DNA of 55,288 nt from Desulfotignum sp. (lineage in GTDB: Bacteria > Desulfobacterota > Desulfobacteria > Desulfobacterales > Desulfobacteraceae): the NCBI GenBank assembly GCA_011390615.1, contig JAABSB010000002.1:1-55288 (forward strand), written 5' to 3'. Below, piece after piece: positions 35,308 to 44,050 of this stretch. Under the pieces are notes generated by a model. The model made no database searches. It was not told the origin of the DNA and worked only from the letters and a program-made list of their open reading frames with translations. Each line of letters starts with the position of its first letter. Positions within the stretch are counted from its first letter, which is position 1. A program made the position numbers and the translations under genes.

Positions 35308-35823
35308 ATGAGCCAGTATTACCTGTTCCAGGACAGTAAAAAATGCATTGGATGTCATGCCTGTGAGATCCAGTGCAAAACCAATAAAGACCTGCCCGAA
35401 GGCCCCAAACCCTGCCAGATCATCCAGGTTGGGCCCAAATTTATCAACAACCTGCCCAAGATGTCGTTTATCTTCATGCCCTGTTTTCACTGTGAGAACC
35501 CCTGGTGCGTATCTGCCTGCCCCACAGGGGCCATGCAGCAGCGGGCTTCGGACGGCATCGTGTTTGTGCAGAAAGACCTGTGCGTGGGATGCAAAACCTG
35601 TGTTTCCGCATGTCCCTGGGGAGCGCCCCAGTGGAATCCGGACACTGGAAAAGTGGAAAAATGTGATTACTGCAAGGACCGGGTGGACCAGGGTCTGGAA
35701 CCTGCCTGTGTCACCACCTGCACCACCGGATGCCTGAAATTCGGAAAAGTGGAGGAAATGACCCAGATCCGGCGGCAGCGCCATGCAGAATCTGTGGCAT
35801 CCCTTGAGAACAGCAGCTTTTAA
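35308..35823 (+). CDS. Four-cluster ferredoxin subunit of the molybdopterin enzyme
   Basis: A 171-residue DmsB/HycB-type protein with four cysteine groups: CIGCHACEIQC, CFHCENPWCVSAC, CVGCKTCVSAC and CDYC with CVTTC, enough for four [4Fe-4S] clusters. It should carry electrons between the catalytic subunit and the flavoprotein. No membrane anchor gene of NrfD type follows, which supports a soluble complex. AAGGAGG lies 6 bases before ATG 35308. Confidence 0.88.
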   Translation: MSQYYLFQDSKKCIGCHACEIQCKTNKDLPEGPKPCQIIQVGPKFINNLPKMSFIFMPCFHCENPWCVSACPTGAMQQRASDGIVFVQKDLCVGCKTCVSACPWGAPQWNPDTGKVEKCDYCKDRVDQGLEPACVTTCTTGCLKFGKVEEMTQIRRQRHAESVASLENSSF

Positions 35824-35836
35824 AGGAGCGTGACCC

Positions 35837-38002
35837 ATGGCCAAAGACACCTGTCCGGTGCAGTCAACCCTGCAATACCTGTCTGATCGTATTGCATCCG
35901 GTGTCCTGACAGACCCCAAGGTGCGGCGGATATGTGAATCAATCCGGATGCTGGTGGAGGAAATATCCCTGGGAGAGGCCGGGGACAGCCATATGGCAGC
36001 CATTGACGACCTGATGGCCGAATTTGAAAACAGAACCCCGGATGACACCGCAACCAAGACACTTGACCACCTGAAACACATTCTGTCAGACCGCAGGGAA
36101 GAGTTTGTCAGCCATATTGAAACCCGGAACTGCCCATCCCATGACTGCGGGGTAATTGCACCTTCTCCCTGCCAGATGGCCTGTCCTGCCGGCATTGATG
36201 TTCCCACCTATCTTGCCCTTATTGCCGAGGGAAAAGATGACCAGGCCATCGCCGTAATCCGGGAAGACAACCCACTTCCCTGGGTCTGTGGTCTGGTGTG
36301 CACCCGGCCCTGTGAAATGATGTGTGTCAGGGGGCGTATCGACACCCCCATCTCCATCAAATTTCTCAAGGCTTTTGCCGCGGAACGGGCATTGTCGGAC
36401 CGGCGGTATACCAACCCGGAACCGGCTCCCCCCAATGGAAAACGCATCTGTGTGGTGGGAGCCGGGCCGGGCGGTTTGTCCTGCGCATATTACCTGGCCC
36501 TGATGGGATACAAGGTGGAGGTGATCGAATCCCTTCCCTTTGCCGGTGGCATGCTCATGGTGGGCATTCCCCGGTACCGCCTGCCCCGGGAGGTGATTGA
36601 CCGGGAAGTGGCCATGATAGAAGACCTGGGGGTGACCTTTTCTTTCAACACCCGGTTCGGCTCGGATGTCACCTATGAAGACATGAAAACCAAAGGCACG
36701 GATGCCTTTTTTCTGGCCATCGGTGCCCACAAGGCCTGGGACCTTGGCATCAAAGGGGAAACAGATTTTCCCAGGGTCATTGATGCCATCACATTTTTAA
36801 AGAATGTGGCCATAGGGGACCGCCATGCACCGGGCAAGCATGTGGTGGTCATCGGCGGCGGAAACGTGGCCATTGATGCGGCCCGCACCAGCCTGCGTCT
36901 GGGGGCCGAAAAAGTCACCATTGCCTACCGCAGATCCAGAGAACAGATGCCGGCTGATATCGAGGAAGTGGAGCAGGCGGAAGAAGAGGGCATTGCGTTT
37001 GCCTTTCTCACCATCCCCACAGAAATTACAGGCAATGATGGCAGGATCACCGGCCTTGCCTGTATCAAAGCGGAGCTGATCGCCAAAAAAGGGACGGACC
37101 GCCTGGCACCGGTTCCCATCCTGGGCAAGGAGTTTACCATCCAGGCAGATGCCGTCATATCCGCCATTGGCCAGTATGTGGATGACAGCGGCATGACCGC
37201 TTTTAATGCTGTCAACTGGACCCGCAGAGGTACCATTGAAGTGAACCATGCCTCCATGGAAACCAGTATGCCCGGGGTGTTTGCCGCAGGAGACGCGGTC
37301 TCGGGTCCTGCAACAGTTATTGAAGCCATCGGCGGCGGCAAACGGGCTGCCGAGGCCATCCACCGGCAGCTCACCGGCATGCCCCAGCCCAGGATGCCCA
37401 AAATTCCGGTGCGCCGCCGCAAAGTCCCCATGATCGAAATGACGGCAGCTGAAAAAATGCGGCTTTCCCGGCCGGTCATGCCCATGCTCAATGTGGACAG
37501 AAGACGGACCACCTTTCAGCAGGTGGAACTGGGATATGATGAAGCAGCTGTGCGAAAGGAAGCCCGGCGGTGCCTGCGGTGTGATGTCTGCAGAAGGTGC
37601 GGCAAATGCGTGGAAGTCTGCCGGGACAAAATGGGTATTGATGCCCTGCATCTGGGATACCTGGATTTTGACCACCCGGTGAAAACCGATTTTCGAATGA
37701 CGGCGGAAAACTGTATCACCTGCGGGGCCTGTGCAGCCAATTGTGAAAACAATGCCATGACCCTGGAAGAAAAAGACGGCAGACGGATGCTCAAACTCTG
37801 CGGCACCATCCTCAACGAGCAGGAGATTCAGACCTGTGATGCCTGTGGGGCCAGGCTGCCGTCAGCCCAGTATATGGCCTTTATTTCGGACAAAACCGCA
37901 GACCTGACCCAGAAGGCGGAGCAGCGGCTTTTGTGTAACGACTGCCAGCGCAGGCTGTCAGCGAAAAACCATGTACCGACCCGGCCTGTCAACCCAACAT
38001 AA
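35837..38002 (+). CDS. GltD-like NAD(P)H flavoprotein with added ferredoxin and CxxC modules
   Basis: The 721-residue protein has a helical N-terminus (about 1-95), the GltD-type cysteine region (CQMACPAGIDVPTY, CGLVCTRPCEMMC), an FAD site (ICVVGAGPGGLSCAYYLA) and an NAD(P) site (VVVIGGGNVAIDAARTS). After residue 570 come ferredoxin motifs CRRCGKCVEVC and CITCGACAANC and a last pair of CxxC knuckles (CDACG, LLCNDCQRR). It probably links NAD(P)H to the molybdopterin subunit through the four-cluster ferredoxin. GGAGCGTGACCC precedes ATG 35837. Plain glutamate synthase is unlikely because no GltB is present. Confidence 0.85.
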   Translation: MAKDTCPVQSTLQYLSDRIASGVLTDPKVRRICESIRMLVEEISLGEAGDSHMAAIDDLMAEFENRTPDDTATKTLDHLKHILSDRREEFVSHIETRNCPSHDCGVIAPSPCQMACPAGIDVPTYLALIAEGKDDQAIAVIREDNPLPWVCGLVCTRPCEMMCVRGRIDTPISIKFLKAFAAERALSDRRYTNPEPAPPNGKRICVVGAGPGGLSCAYYLALMGYKVEVIESLPFAGGMLMVGIPRYRLPREVIDREVAMIEDLGVTFSFNTRFGSDVTYEDMKTKGTDAFFLAIGAHKAWDLGIKGETDFPRVIDAITFLKNVAIGDRHAPGKHVVVIGGGNVAIDAARTSLRLGAEKVTIAYRRSREQMPADIEEVEQAEEEGIAFAFLTIPTEITGNDGRITGLACIKAELIAKKGTDRLAPVPILGKEFTIQADAVISAIGQYVDDSGMTAFNAVNWTRRGTIEVNHASMETSMPGVFAAGDAVSGPATVIEAIGGGKRAAEAIHRQLTGMPQPRMPKIPVRRRKVPMIEMTAAEKMRLSRPVMPMLNVDRRRTTFQQVELGYDEAAVRKEARRCLRCDVCRRCGKCVEVCRDKMGIDALHLGYLDFDHPVKTDFRMTAENCITCGACAANCENNAMTLEEKDGRRMLKLCGTILNEQEIQTCDACGARLPSAQYMAFISDKTADLTQKAEQRLLCNDCQRRLSAKNHVPTRPVNPT

Positions 38003-38013
38003 AGGAGGCTGTT

Positions 38014-38232
38014 ATGATGTTTAAACGCGGCAATCGTGTGGAAGTGTTCCAGGCATCGACAGATGAAGCCTGGGAGCCCTATATGAATGATTTTATCGGT
38101 GTCCACGGGGTGGTGACTGATCCGGATACCTCCATCAATGATCCGGATGATCTCATAGAGGTGAGCCTCCAGGGCAAAGGCACCCACCGCCTGCCCCAGG
38201 ACTGTCTCAGGATCCTTTCGGATACGCGGTAA
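38014..38232 (+). CDS. 72-residue protein of unknown function in the operon
   Basis: I do not recognise a named family. The sequence MFKRGNRVEVFQAS, DFIGVHGVVTDPD and GTHRLPQDCLRIL suggests a small SH3-like beta barrel with a G-V-V-x-D-P turn. AAAGGAGG precedes two in-frame ATGs (38014 and 38017). It lies between the flavoprotein and the 2Fe-2S protein with tight spacing, so it is probably a structural or assembly factor of the complex. Confidence 0.7.
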   Translation: MMFKRGNRVEVFQASTDEAWEPYMNDFIGVHGVVTDPDTSINDPDDLIEVSLQGKGTHRLPQDCLRILSDTR

Positions 38233-38252
38233 AGGACAAGGATGGATCACCC

Positions 38253-39011
38253 ATGATAGACATTTTCATTGACAATACAGCCATCCCATGCAACGAAGGC
38301 CAGACCGTACTGGAAGCTGCCCGGAAAAACAATATCAGCATCCCACACCTGTGTTTTCATCCGGCATTGAAACCCTCGGGCGCCTGCCGGATCTGCGGTG
38401 TAGAGGTCACCTCCCCCACAGGCAGGCAGACAGTGATGCTGTCCTGCGTGCTCAAGGTAAAACCCGGGATGGTGATACTCACAGATTCTCCGCTGGTCAG
38501 ATCCCACCGTCAGAAAGCGTTTGTCCGGTTATTCCGCATGGCTCCCCAGGCCCATCGGATCAGGGACCTGGCCCATAGATACCAGGTGGACCTGCCCCCG
38601 GAACCGGATGGTTGCATCCGGTGCCGGCTGTGCATACGGGTCTGCCAGGAGATCGTCAAGGCCGGGGCGCTGAAAATGGAAAAAACCGCGGCCGGCAGCC
38701 AGGTGGTAAAAGGAGACGGCCAGTGCATCGGCTGCGGTACCTGTGCCAATCTCTGTCCCACCGGCGTAATCACGGTGACGGACCATGACAGTGTGAGAAC
38801 CGTGGCCATCCAGGACCGCACCGTGGGGCAGCTCCCCCTGGAACGGTGCGAGGCATGCGGCCGCATGTATGCCACATCGGATTTTCTGAACCGGGTGTCC
38901 CATATCAGCCCGGATCATCCGGATACCAAAGAGCACCACAGCCTGTGTCCGGCCTGTGTAAAACTCATGTCCACCCGTGCCGTCACGGAAATGGCACACT
39001 TAAAAAAATGA
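38253..39011 (+). CDS. NuoG/HoxU-like 2Fe-2S and 4Fe-4S electron-transfer protein
   Basis: The 252-residue protein opens with a plant-type [2Fe-2S] domain (HLCFHPALKPSGACRICG and the later SCVLKV cysteine), followed by two [4Fe-4S] motifs (CIRCRLCIRVC, CIGCGTCANLC). The C-terminus has CxxC pairs CEACG and LCPACVK, like the end of the flavoprotein at 35837-38002. This layout is that of NuoG N-terminal regions and HoxU. It likely adds an electron-entry or exit branch. Its stop overlaps the next start (ATGA, 39008-39011). Confidence 0.85.
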   Translation: MIDIFIDNTAIPCNEGQTVLEAARKNNISIPHLCFHPALKPSGACRICGVEVTSPTGRQTVMLSCVLKVKPGMVILTDSPLVRSHRQKAFVRLFRMAPQAHRIRDLAHRYQVDLPPEPDGCIRCRLCIRVCQEIVKAGALKMEKTAAGSQVVKGDGQCIGCGTCANLCPTGVITVTDHDSVRTVAIQDRTVGQLPLERCEACGRMYATSDFLNRVSHISPDHPDTKEHHSLCPACVKLMSTRAVTEMAHLKK

Positions 39012-39481
39012 AACCCGCGGTTTGTCTCCTCTGCCTGGCAGGGGTATGGGGTCTGCCGGCACCGGCATCTGCCATCCAGCTGCATACTGGCAATGCCGGT
39101 ATTATCGCCCATCAGATAGGGCATCTGTTTTTTTTGTTTTCCATGGTGGCCCTCATGTTTACCATCAACAACCAGGGATTGATCCGGCAGAAGGGATGGC
39201 GGCTGATACAGGTTACAGCCCTGTTTTTCATCTTCTGGAACCTGGATACCCTGGCAGCCCATTTTCTGGATAACCAGATTGAAGTGGTGCGCATCGAAAC
39301 CCTGAGCATAACCAGAATGGCTGTTGTCACCGAATCTGACTCAGAACTCCTGGCTGTGATCTACTACTTTCTCAAGCTGGATCATCTCTGGTGTGTCCCG
39401 GCCATGATTTTTTTGTTAATGGGACTGAACAGCCTGCTCAAGGACCAGAGACAACGGTCTGACAGTGCAGATGGGGTGTGA
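39008..39481 (+). CDS. Small polytopic membrane protein, possible co-sensor
   Basis: A 157-residue protein with an N-terminal signal-like helix (VCLLCLAGVWGLPAPASA) and about three more membrane segments. Histidines recur in or beside the helices (GIIAHQIGHLFFLF, AAHFL, LDHLWCVPAM), so haem or quinone binding is possible. I do not recognise a named family. ATG 39008 overlaps the preceding stop; an in-frame codon at 38846 lies inside the upstream gene. The kinase gene follows with almost no gap, and its membrane region is of similar size, so the two may form one sensor. Confidence 0.7.
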   Translation: MKPAVCLLCLAGVWGLPAPASAIQLHTGNAGIIAHQIGHLFFLFSMVALMFTINNQGLIRQKGWRLIQVTALFFIFWNLDTLAAHFLDNQIEVVRIETLSITRMAVVTESDSELLAVIYYFLKLDHLWCVPAMIFLLMGLNSLLKDQRQRSDSADGV

Positions 39482-39483
39482 CA

Positions 39484-41004
39484 ATGACTGCCAATCTACC
39501 CATTCTGCTGGTGGATGTGCTGGGATCAGTGGCCATGGTGGTGCTGGGGGTTTTGTCCCTGTTCAAGGCCAGATCACTTCGGGATCTTGACCCGGACAAC
39601 GTTGTATTCCTCTATTTGATCTGGATCTGTGCCGGATTCACCATATTCGCGGTATCCCGGTCCTTGAGCCATATTCTGCGGCAGTTTCTGGTGCTCACCG
39701 GCAGTGGGGACATCTGGCATGATATCGGCCCCTATACCGGTGCCATCAACACCATATCCTTCATGCTGGTGGGAACTGTAACCCTTTTTTTCAACCAGAG
39801 CTGGCGCATCAATGAAAAAATCCTGTCCGCCAAACAGAAACAGGAAGATACCAGTGCCAAACTGCTGGAACTGAACCAGACCTTAGAGCAGAAGGTGGTG
39901 GAAAGAACTGAAATGCTCACCAGTTCCGAGCACAAGGCCAGGCGGATTTTTGAACATTCCCTGGACACCATTATGGTGACGGATCCCTGGTTCAATATTG
40001 TTGAAATCAACCGGGCCGGGGTGGCCCTCACCGGATTTCAGAAAGCAGACATGCTGGACAAAAAAATGGGGCTAAAAGATTTTTTAACCATCCCATCTGA
40101 AAATGAGCGGATTTTCAAACTTCTGGAAACCCATGAGTATGTCCTGAATGAAGAAACCGATTTTCTGCGTGCCGACAGGTCCTTCGTCAGGGTACTCATC
40201 ACCGGGGGTGTGGACTATGGTGCTTTTGGCTGCGGCAAAACTTTTCATTTTATCATCAAGAACATCAATGATAAACGGCAGATGGAGCAGCAGATTGCCC
40301 AGGCTGACAAACTGGCGGCCTTAGGAGAATTATCCGCCGGCGTGGCCCATGAAATCAACAACCCTTTAGGCATCATCCTGGGATATACCCAGCTGATGCT
40401 CAAAAATCCCGGAGACCATGAGGAAGACCTGAAAACCATTGAAAAGCATGTGAAAAACTGTAAGATTGTGGTATCTGACCTGTTGACCTTTTCCAGAAAA
40501 GGGTCAACAAAAATGCAGCCCATTGATGTATGCAAAGTGGTGGATGATGTGATCAGTTTTCTGGGCAACCATTCCGACTTCAAAAATGTACAGGTGACAT
40601 CTCCTGGTCCGTGCACCGGGCCATTAAAGGTTTTCGGCAATGAACAGGAGTTAGCACAGGTCATTATCAACTTGATGATCAACGCCTGCCATGCAGTGGA
40701 AAAAACAGGCCGCATCCTGGTGGAAACAGGTACAGATGACCAGGACCAGGTGCTGATAACGGTGAAAGACAACGGCACCGGTATCCGGGAAAAGGATTTT
40801 TCCCGGATCTTTGACCCGTTTTTCACCACCAAGCCTGTGGGCCAGGGCACCGGACTGGGACTTTCCGTCGGGTACGGCATTATCCGGCGCCACGGAGGAG
40901 ATATCACAGCCAGAAACAGAAAAGAAAAAGGTGCTGCCTTCACCATCAGCCTGCCCCGGGCCGGGGCTGCAGACGATAACCCTGACAGGGAGAAAACCAG
41001 ATGA
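39484..41004 (+). CDS. Membrane PAS histidine kinase (NtrB-like) of the operon
   Basis: The 506-residue kinase has three N-terminal membrane segments (about residues 5-105), a coiled coil, a PAS domain (about 150-265) and a kinase core with phospho-acceptor in GVAHEINNPLGIILGY, N-box NLMINACHAVEK and G-boxes DNGTGI and GTGLGLSVGYGI. ATG 39484 has GGGGTG 5 bases upstream; GTG 39478 overlapping the previous stop is the alternative. The response-regulator start overlaps its stop. It should phosphorylate that regulator in response to a membrane or redox signal. Confidence 0.87.
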   Translation: MTANLPILLVDVLGSVAMVVLGVLSLFKARSLRDLDPDNVVFLYLIWICAGFTIFAVSRSLSHILRQFLVLTGSGDIWHDIGPYTGAINTISFMLVGTVTLFFNQSWRINEKILSAKQKQEDTSAKLLELNQTLEQKVVERTEMLTSSEHKARRIFEHSLDTIMVTDPWFNIVEINRAGVALTGFQKADMLDKKMGLKDFLTIPSENERIFKLLETHEYVLNEETDFLRADRSFVRVLITGGVDYGAFGCGKTFHFIIKNINDKRQMEQQIAQADKLAALGELSAGVAHEINNPLGIILGYTQLMLKNPGDHEEDLKTIEKHVKNCKIVVSDLLTFSRKGSTKMQPIDVCKVVDDVISFLGNHSDFKNVQVTSPGPCTGPLKVFGNEQELAQVIINLMINACHAVEKTGRILVETGTDDQDQVLITVKDNGTGIREKDFSRIFDPFFTTKPVGQGTGLGLSVGYGIIRRHGGDITARNRKEKGAAFTISLPRAGAADDNPDREKTR

Positions 41005-42392
41005 CTGCCCATATTCTGGCTGTGGATGATGAAAAAGACATGACCCGTCTGCTGAAACGCACCCTGGAATCAGAAATTGACTGCACCGTTTCCATGGCAT
41101 TTTCCGGAGAAATGGCATTAAACATCCTGGAACAGGGCACCTGGGACCTGGTCATATGTGATATCCGCATGCCCGGCATGGATGGGTTTGCATTGCTGGA
41201 ACAGATCAAAAACCGGTATCCGGATCTTACGGTGGTGATGCTCACGGCATTCGGCAATATCGATTCTGCCGTCACCGCCATTAAAAGTGGGGCCTATGAT
41301 TTCATTGCCAAGCCATTTGAACAGGATGAAATCATTTTCAAAATCCGCAAGGCTTTAGAGCGCAGCCGGCTGCTTCTGGAAAACAAACAGCTGCTCAAGG
41401 CCAGAGACAAAGACTTTTCTCCCCTGGTGGGCCACAGCCCGGCCATGGAAAAAGTGTTTGAAAAAATCGATCTGGTGGCCGGTTCCGATGTCACCGTGCT
41501 CATCACAGGTGAATCAGGCACCGGCAAAGACCTCACCGCACGGTCCATTCACCGCCGCAGCCAGCGCAGCAAAGCCGCCTTTGTTCCGGTGAACTGCCCC
41601 ACAATTCCGGAACATATCCTGGAAAGCGAGCTGTTCGGTCATAAAAAAGGGGCGTTTACCAGCGCATTCCAGGACAAAAACGGATTGTTCCAGGAAGCAG
41701 ACAAAGGCACGATCTTTTTAGATGAAATCGGGGATATCGGACTTTCCATCCAGACCAAGCTTTTGCGGGTGATCCAGGAAAAGGAAGTCAAGCCTTTAGG
41801 GGATACACGGGTGCAGAAAGTGGATGTACGCATCATTGCCTCCACCAACCAGGACCTCACACAAAAAATTGCACAAAAAGAGTTCAGGGAAGATCTTTTC
41901 TACCGCTTGTCGGTCATCTCCATTGAACTGCCTCCCCTGCGGGACCGCATTGAAGACATACCCCTGCTGGCAGAGCACCTGGTTGCCAAAAACTGCGAAA
42001 AACTCAACAAACCGTTAAAGAGTATTTCTGAAAATGTCATGGGCCTGCTCTTGAAACACCCATGGAAGGGAAATGTCCGGGAGCTGGAAAACGTGCTGGT
42101 CCAGGGTATCCTCTATGCCAAGAATGCGGTGATCCGCAGGGCTGATATCCCTGTTTCCAGGACAGAACCTGACATCTGCTTTGATACCGGCCCGGACGGC
42201 AATATCATGGATATGCCTTATAAAGAAGCCAAGGAAACCATGCTCACCAGGTTCAACCATGACTATGTGGGCGCCATGCTGTCCAGGACCAGCGGCAATA
42301 TTACCCAGGCAGCCAGGCATTGCGGCCTGGACCGCCAGGCATTGCAGCAGATCATGAAGCGGTTCGGTATTGATCCGGAAGATTTTCGGTAG
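41001..42392 (+). CDS. NtrC-family sigma-54 response regulator
   Basis: The 463-residue activator has a receiver domain (acceptor aspartate in ICDIRMPGMDG, threonine in MLTAFG, lysine in AKPFE), an AAA+ domain (GESGTGKD, GTIFLDEIGD, and GAFTSA where most members read GAFTGA) and a Fis-type helix-turn-helix (NITQAARHCGLDRQALQQ). It is encoded last in an operon that itself has a sigma-54 promoter and stands next to a second one, so it most likely activates both. Its start overlaps the kinase stop (ATGA). Confidence 0.9.
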   Translation: MTAHILAVDDEKDMTRLLKRTLESEIDCTVSMAFSGEMALNILEQGTWDLVICDIRMPGMDGFALLEQIKNRYPDLTVVMLTAFGNIDSAVTAIKSGAYDFIAKPFEQDEIIFKIRKALERSRLLLENKQLLKARDKDFSPLVGHSPAMEKVFEKIDLVAGSDVTVLITGESGTGKDLTARSIHRRSQRSKAAFVPVNCPTIPEHILESELFGHKKGAFTSAFQDKNGLFQEADKGTIFLDEIGDIGLSIQTKLLRVIQEKEVKPLGDTRVQKVDVRIIASTNQDLTQKIAQKEFREDLFYRLSVISIELPPLRDRIEDIPLLAEHLVAKNCEKLNKPLKSISENVMGLLLKHPWKGNVRELENVLVQGILYAKNAVIRRADIPVSRTEPDICFDTGPDGNIMDMPYKEAKETMLTRFNHDYVGAMLSRTSGNITQAARHCGLDRQALQQIMKRFGIDPEDFR

Positions 42393-42403
42393 CCATTCTT
42401 TTT

Positions 42404-42442
42404 GCGCAATATAATGCATGCGCCGCATATATTTTATTGCGC
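42404..42442. promoter_or_regulatory. Palindromic upstream activator site of the tauE unit
   Basis: Arms 42404-42422 (GCGCAATATAATGCATGCG) and 42424-42442 are complementary at 16 of 19 positions around a central C. The site is 130 bases before the sigma-54 promoter and matches the site at 32933-32971 in size, centre and right arm. Confidence 0.65.
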
Positions 42443-42552
42443 CGCCCCCTTTTCTTACATATGCAGATCACCCCTGCCACAGATTTCCTTTTTTCCAAAA
42501 AATCCCTGTAACCTTAAATAGTTAGAAAATAATACATCAGGGAAATGGGCCA

Positions 42553-42568
42553 TGGCACCAATATTGCT
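42553..42568 (+). promoter_or_regulatory. Sigma-54 promoter of the tauE unit
   Basis: TGGCACCAATATTGCT matches TGGCAC-N5-TTGCT in every fixed position, with GG (42554-42555) and GC (42566-42567) 10 bases apart. Expected start near 42578, about 108 bases before the coding start. Confidence 0.9.
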
Positions 42569-42577
42569 AAATATACC

Positions 42578-42603
42578 ACAATGTAAATGTACAATGTAAA
42601 TGT
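42578..42603 (+). repeat. Two tandem 13-bp repeats at the tauE transcription start
   Basis: ACAATGTAAATGT occurs twice without a gap (42578-42590, 42591-42603), beginning at the expected sigma-54 start point. It may affect initiation or the 5' leader. Confidence 0.7.
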
Positions 42604-42685
42604 AATGAATCGGCTTACAAAAACTGTATCCGCTTTCAAAACCCAATTATTTATTATTTTGTATGAATCAACCAAAGGAGGGAAA

Positions 42686-43999
42686 ATGATGGTGAACCGA
42701 ACCAGGTTTTATCTTGCAACCGCGCTGATGATTCTGTTTTCTTTTGTGGCCGTGGCCATGGCCCAGACAGGCTCAGAGCTTACCACGCCGGGCATGTCAG
42801 AGAAAATGAAAACAGCCATTGCATCAAGTCTTGAAGATCCGGAAATGGCCGCAAAAACCCGGGAAGCTATCACACCCGGAGATGAACCGGGATTCTTAGG
42901 CATCCCGGGCGCCCCTGACCCCAGTCTTATTCTGGGCCTTTTGTGGGCCATCTGGGTGGGCTGGATCTTTTCCACCGTGGGGGCCTTCGGCGGTATCATG
43001 GCCGGAGTGGGGCATATCACGATTTTCGGCCTGGCCGATTATGCCAAATCCTTTGGCAAAGGCAACCCGGTGAACAACCTGCTTACCGACTCCATCCGGG
43101 TGTCAAACCAGTGGCTGGTGGGAATCAGCGGACTGATCTCCTCGCTAAACTATTACCGCATGGGACGTCTGGTGCTGCCCCTGGGTGTCTGTCTGGCCAT
43201 CGGGGGTGTGGGCGGTTCCTGGCTGATACCGGAACTGACCGCCGGCAAAATATCTCTGAAAGACTATATCGGAATTTTCGGACTGATTGTATTTGTTCTG
43301 GGCGGATTTTTGATTTATGAAATGACCCCCCGGGGTTCTGCCGGCAAAAAACAGGCCAAGGCAGCAGCCCAGGCGTTTGAAAAAGCAGCCAGAGAAAAAA
43401 CCGACACCTCGGAACAGGGCGTTAAAGTCATCGAGGGATCCTGGACCTTCATGTGGTTGGCTGTGGGCCTGGTGGTGCTGTCCGCTCTGTGGATCAACCT
43501 GATTCCCGTAGCCAAATGGGTCGCCTATATTCTGGTGCTTGCGGGCTGGGGTATGGCTTTCAAGATCGGCAATATCCGGTTTACCTTTTACGGACAGGAA
43601 TTTGCCTTCAAAGCCTATGTGCCAATGCTCGGCGGTATTTTCATCGCATCCCTGGCCTCGTTTCTGGGTATTGGCGGCGGGTTTCTCTTTGTACCGTTCC
43701 TGACCTCCGTGGCAGGGCTCCCCATGTTCCTGGTGGCCGGCACCTCGGCCCTGGTCGTGCTGATCGGCATGATCGTATCCATATTTTCCTATATGGTGGG
43801 CAAAGGCGTGGTCATTGCCTGGGGTTTCATCGGTGTTGAGCTGATCGGAATCTTCGTCGGCTCCATGCTCGGCCCCCGGACTTCCAAATATATTCCGGAA
43901 AAAGTGCTTAAGTGGATCTTTATCATTCTTGCCTTTTATGTGGGTATCAGGTATACATCCAAGGGGTTTCTGGGATTCAGCCTGCTGCCGCCGTTTTAG
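42686..43999 (+). CDS. TauE/SafE-family anion exporter
   Basis: The 437-residue protein has an N-terminal signal-like helix (TALMILFSFVAVAMA), a short periplasmic stretch and about eight membrane helices of the TauE/SafE (sulfite exporter) family, split by a charged loop (about residues 215-250). The repeated GAFGGIMAGVGH and GIGGGFLFVP segments mark the two halves. AAAGGAGG precedes ATG 42686; the open frame reaches back to 42587 but into the 5' leader. Family members export sulfite, sulfoacetate and similar anions. Shared regulation with the molybdopterin operon suggests the anion is linked to that enzyme. Confidence 0.85.
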   Translation: MMVNRTRFYLATALMILFSFVAVAMAQTGSELTTPGMSEKMKTAIASSLEDPEMAAKTREAITPGDEPGFLGIPGAPDPSLILGLLWAIWVGWIFSTVGAFGGIMAGVGHITIFGLADYAKSFGKGNPVNNLLTDSIRVSNQWLVGISGLISSLNYYRMGRLVLPLGVCLAIGGVGGSWLIPELTAGKISLKDYIGIFGLIVFVLGGFLIYEMTPRGSAGKKQAKAAAQAFEKAAREKTDTSEQGVKVIEGSWTFMWLAVGLVVLSALWINLIPVAKWVAYILVLAGWGMAFKIGNIRFTFYGQEFAFKAYVPMLGGIFIASLASFLGIGGGFLFVPFLTSVAGLPMFLVAGTSALVVLIGMIVSIFSYMVGKGVVIAWGFIGVELIGIFVGSMLGPRTSKYIPEKVLKWIFIILAFYVGIRYTSKGFLGFSLLPPF

Positions 44000-44050
44000 T
44001 GGACAGGTCGCTGTGTATGCCTGAAATATAGCGGCTACACGATATTGTTT

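Noticed and set aside
35182-36207. 341-codon antisense frame over the ferredoxin and flavoprotein genes
   Set aside because: Spans two well-supported genes on the other strand and shows no domain.
42587-42685. 33-residue N-terminal extension of TauE
   Set aside because: The open frame covers the 5' leader; AAAGGAGG and a signal-like helix fix the start at 42686.
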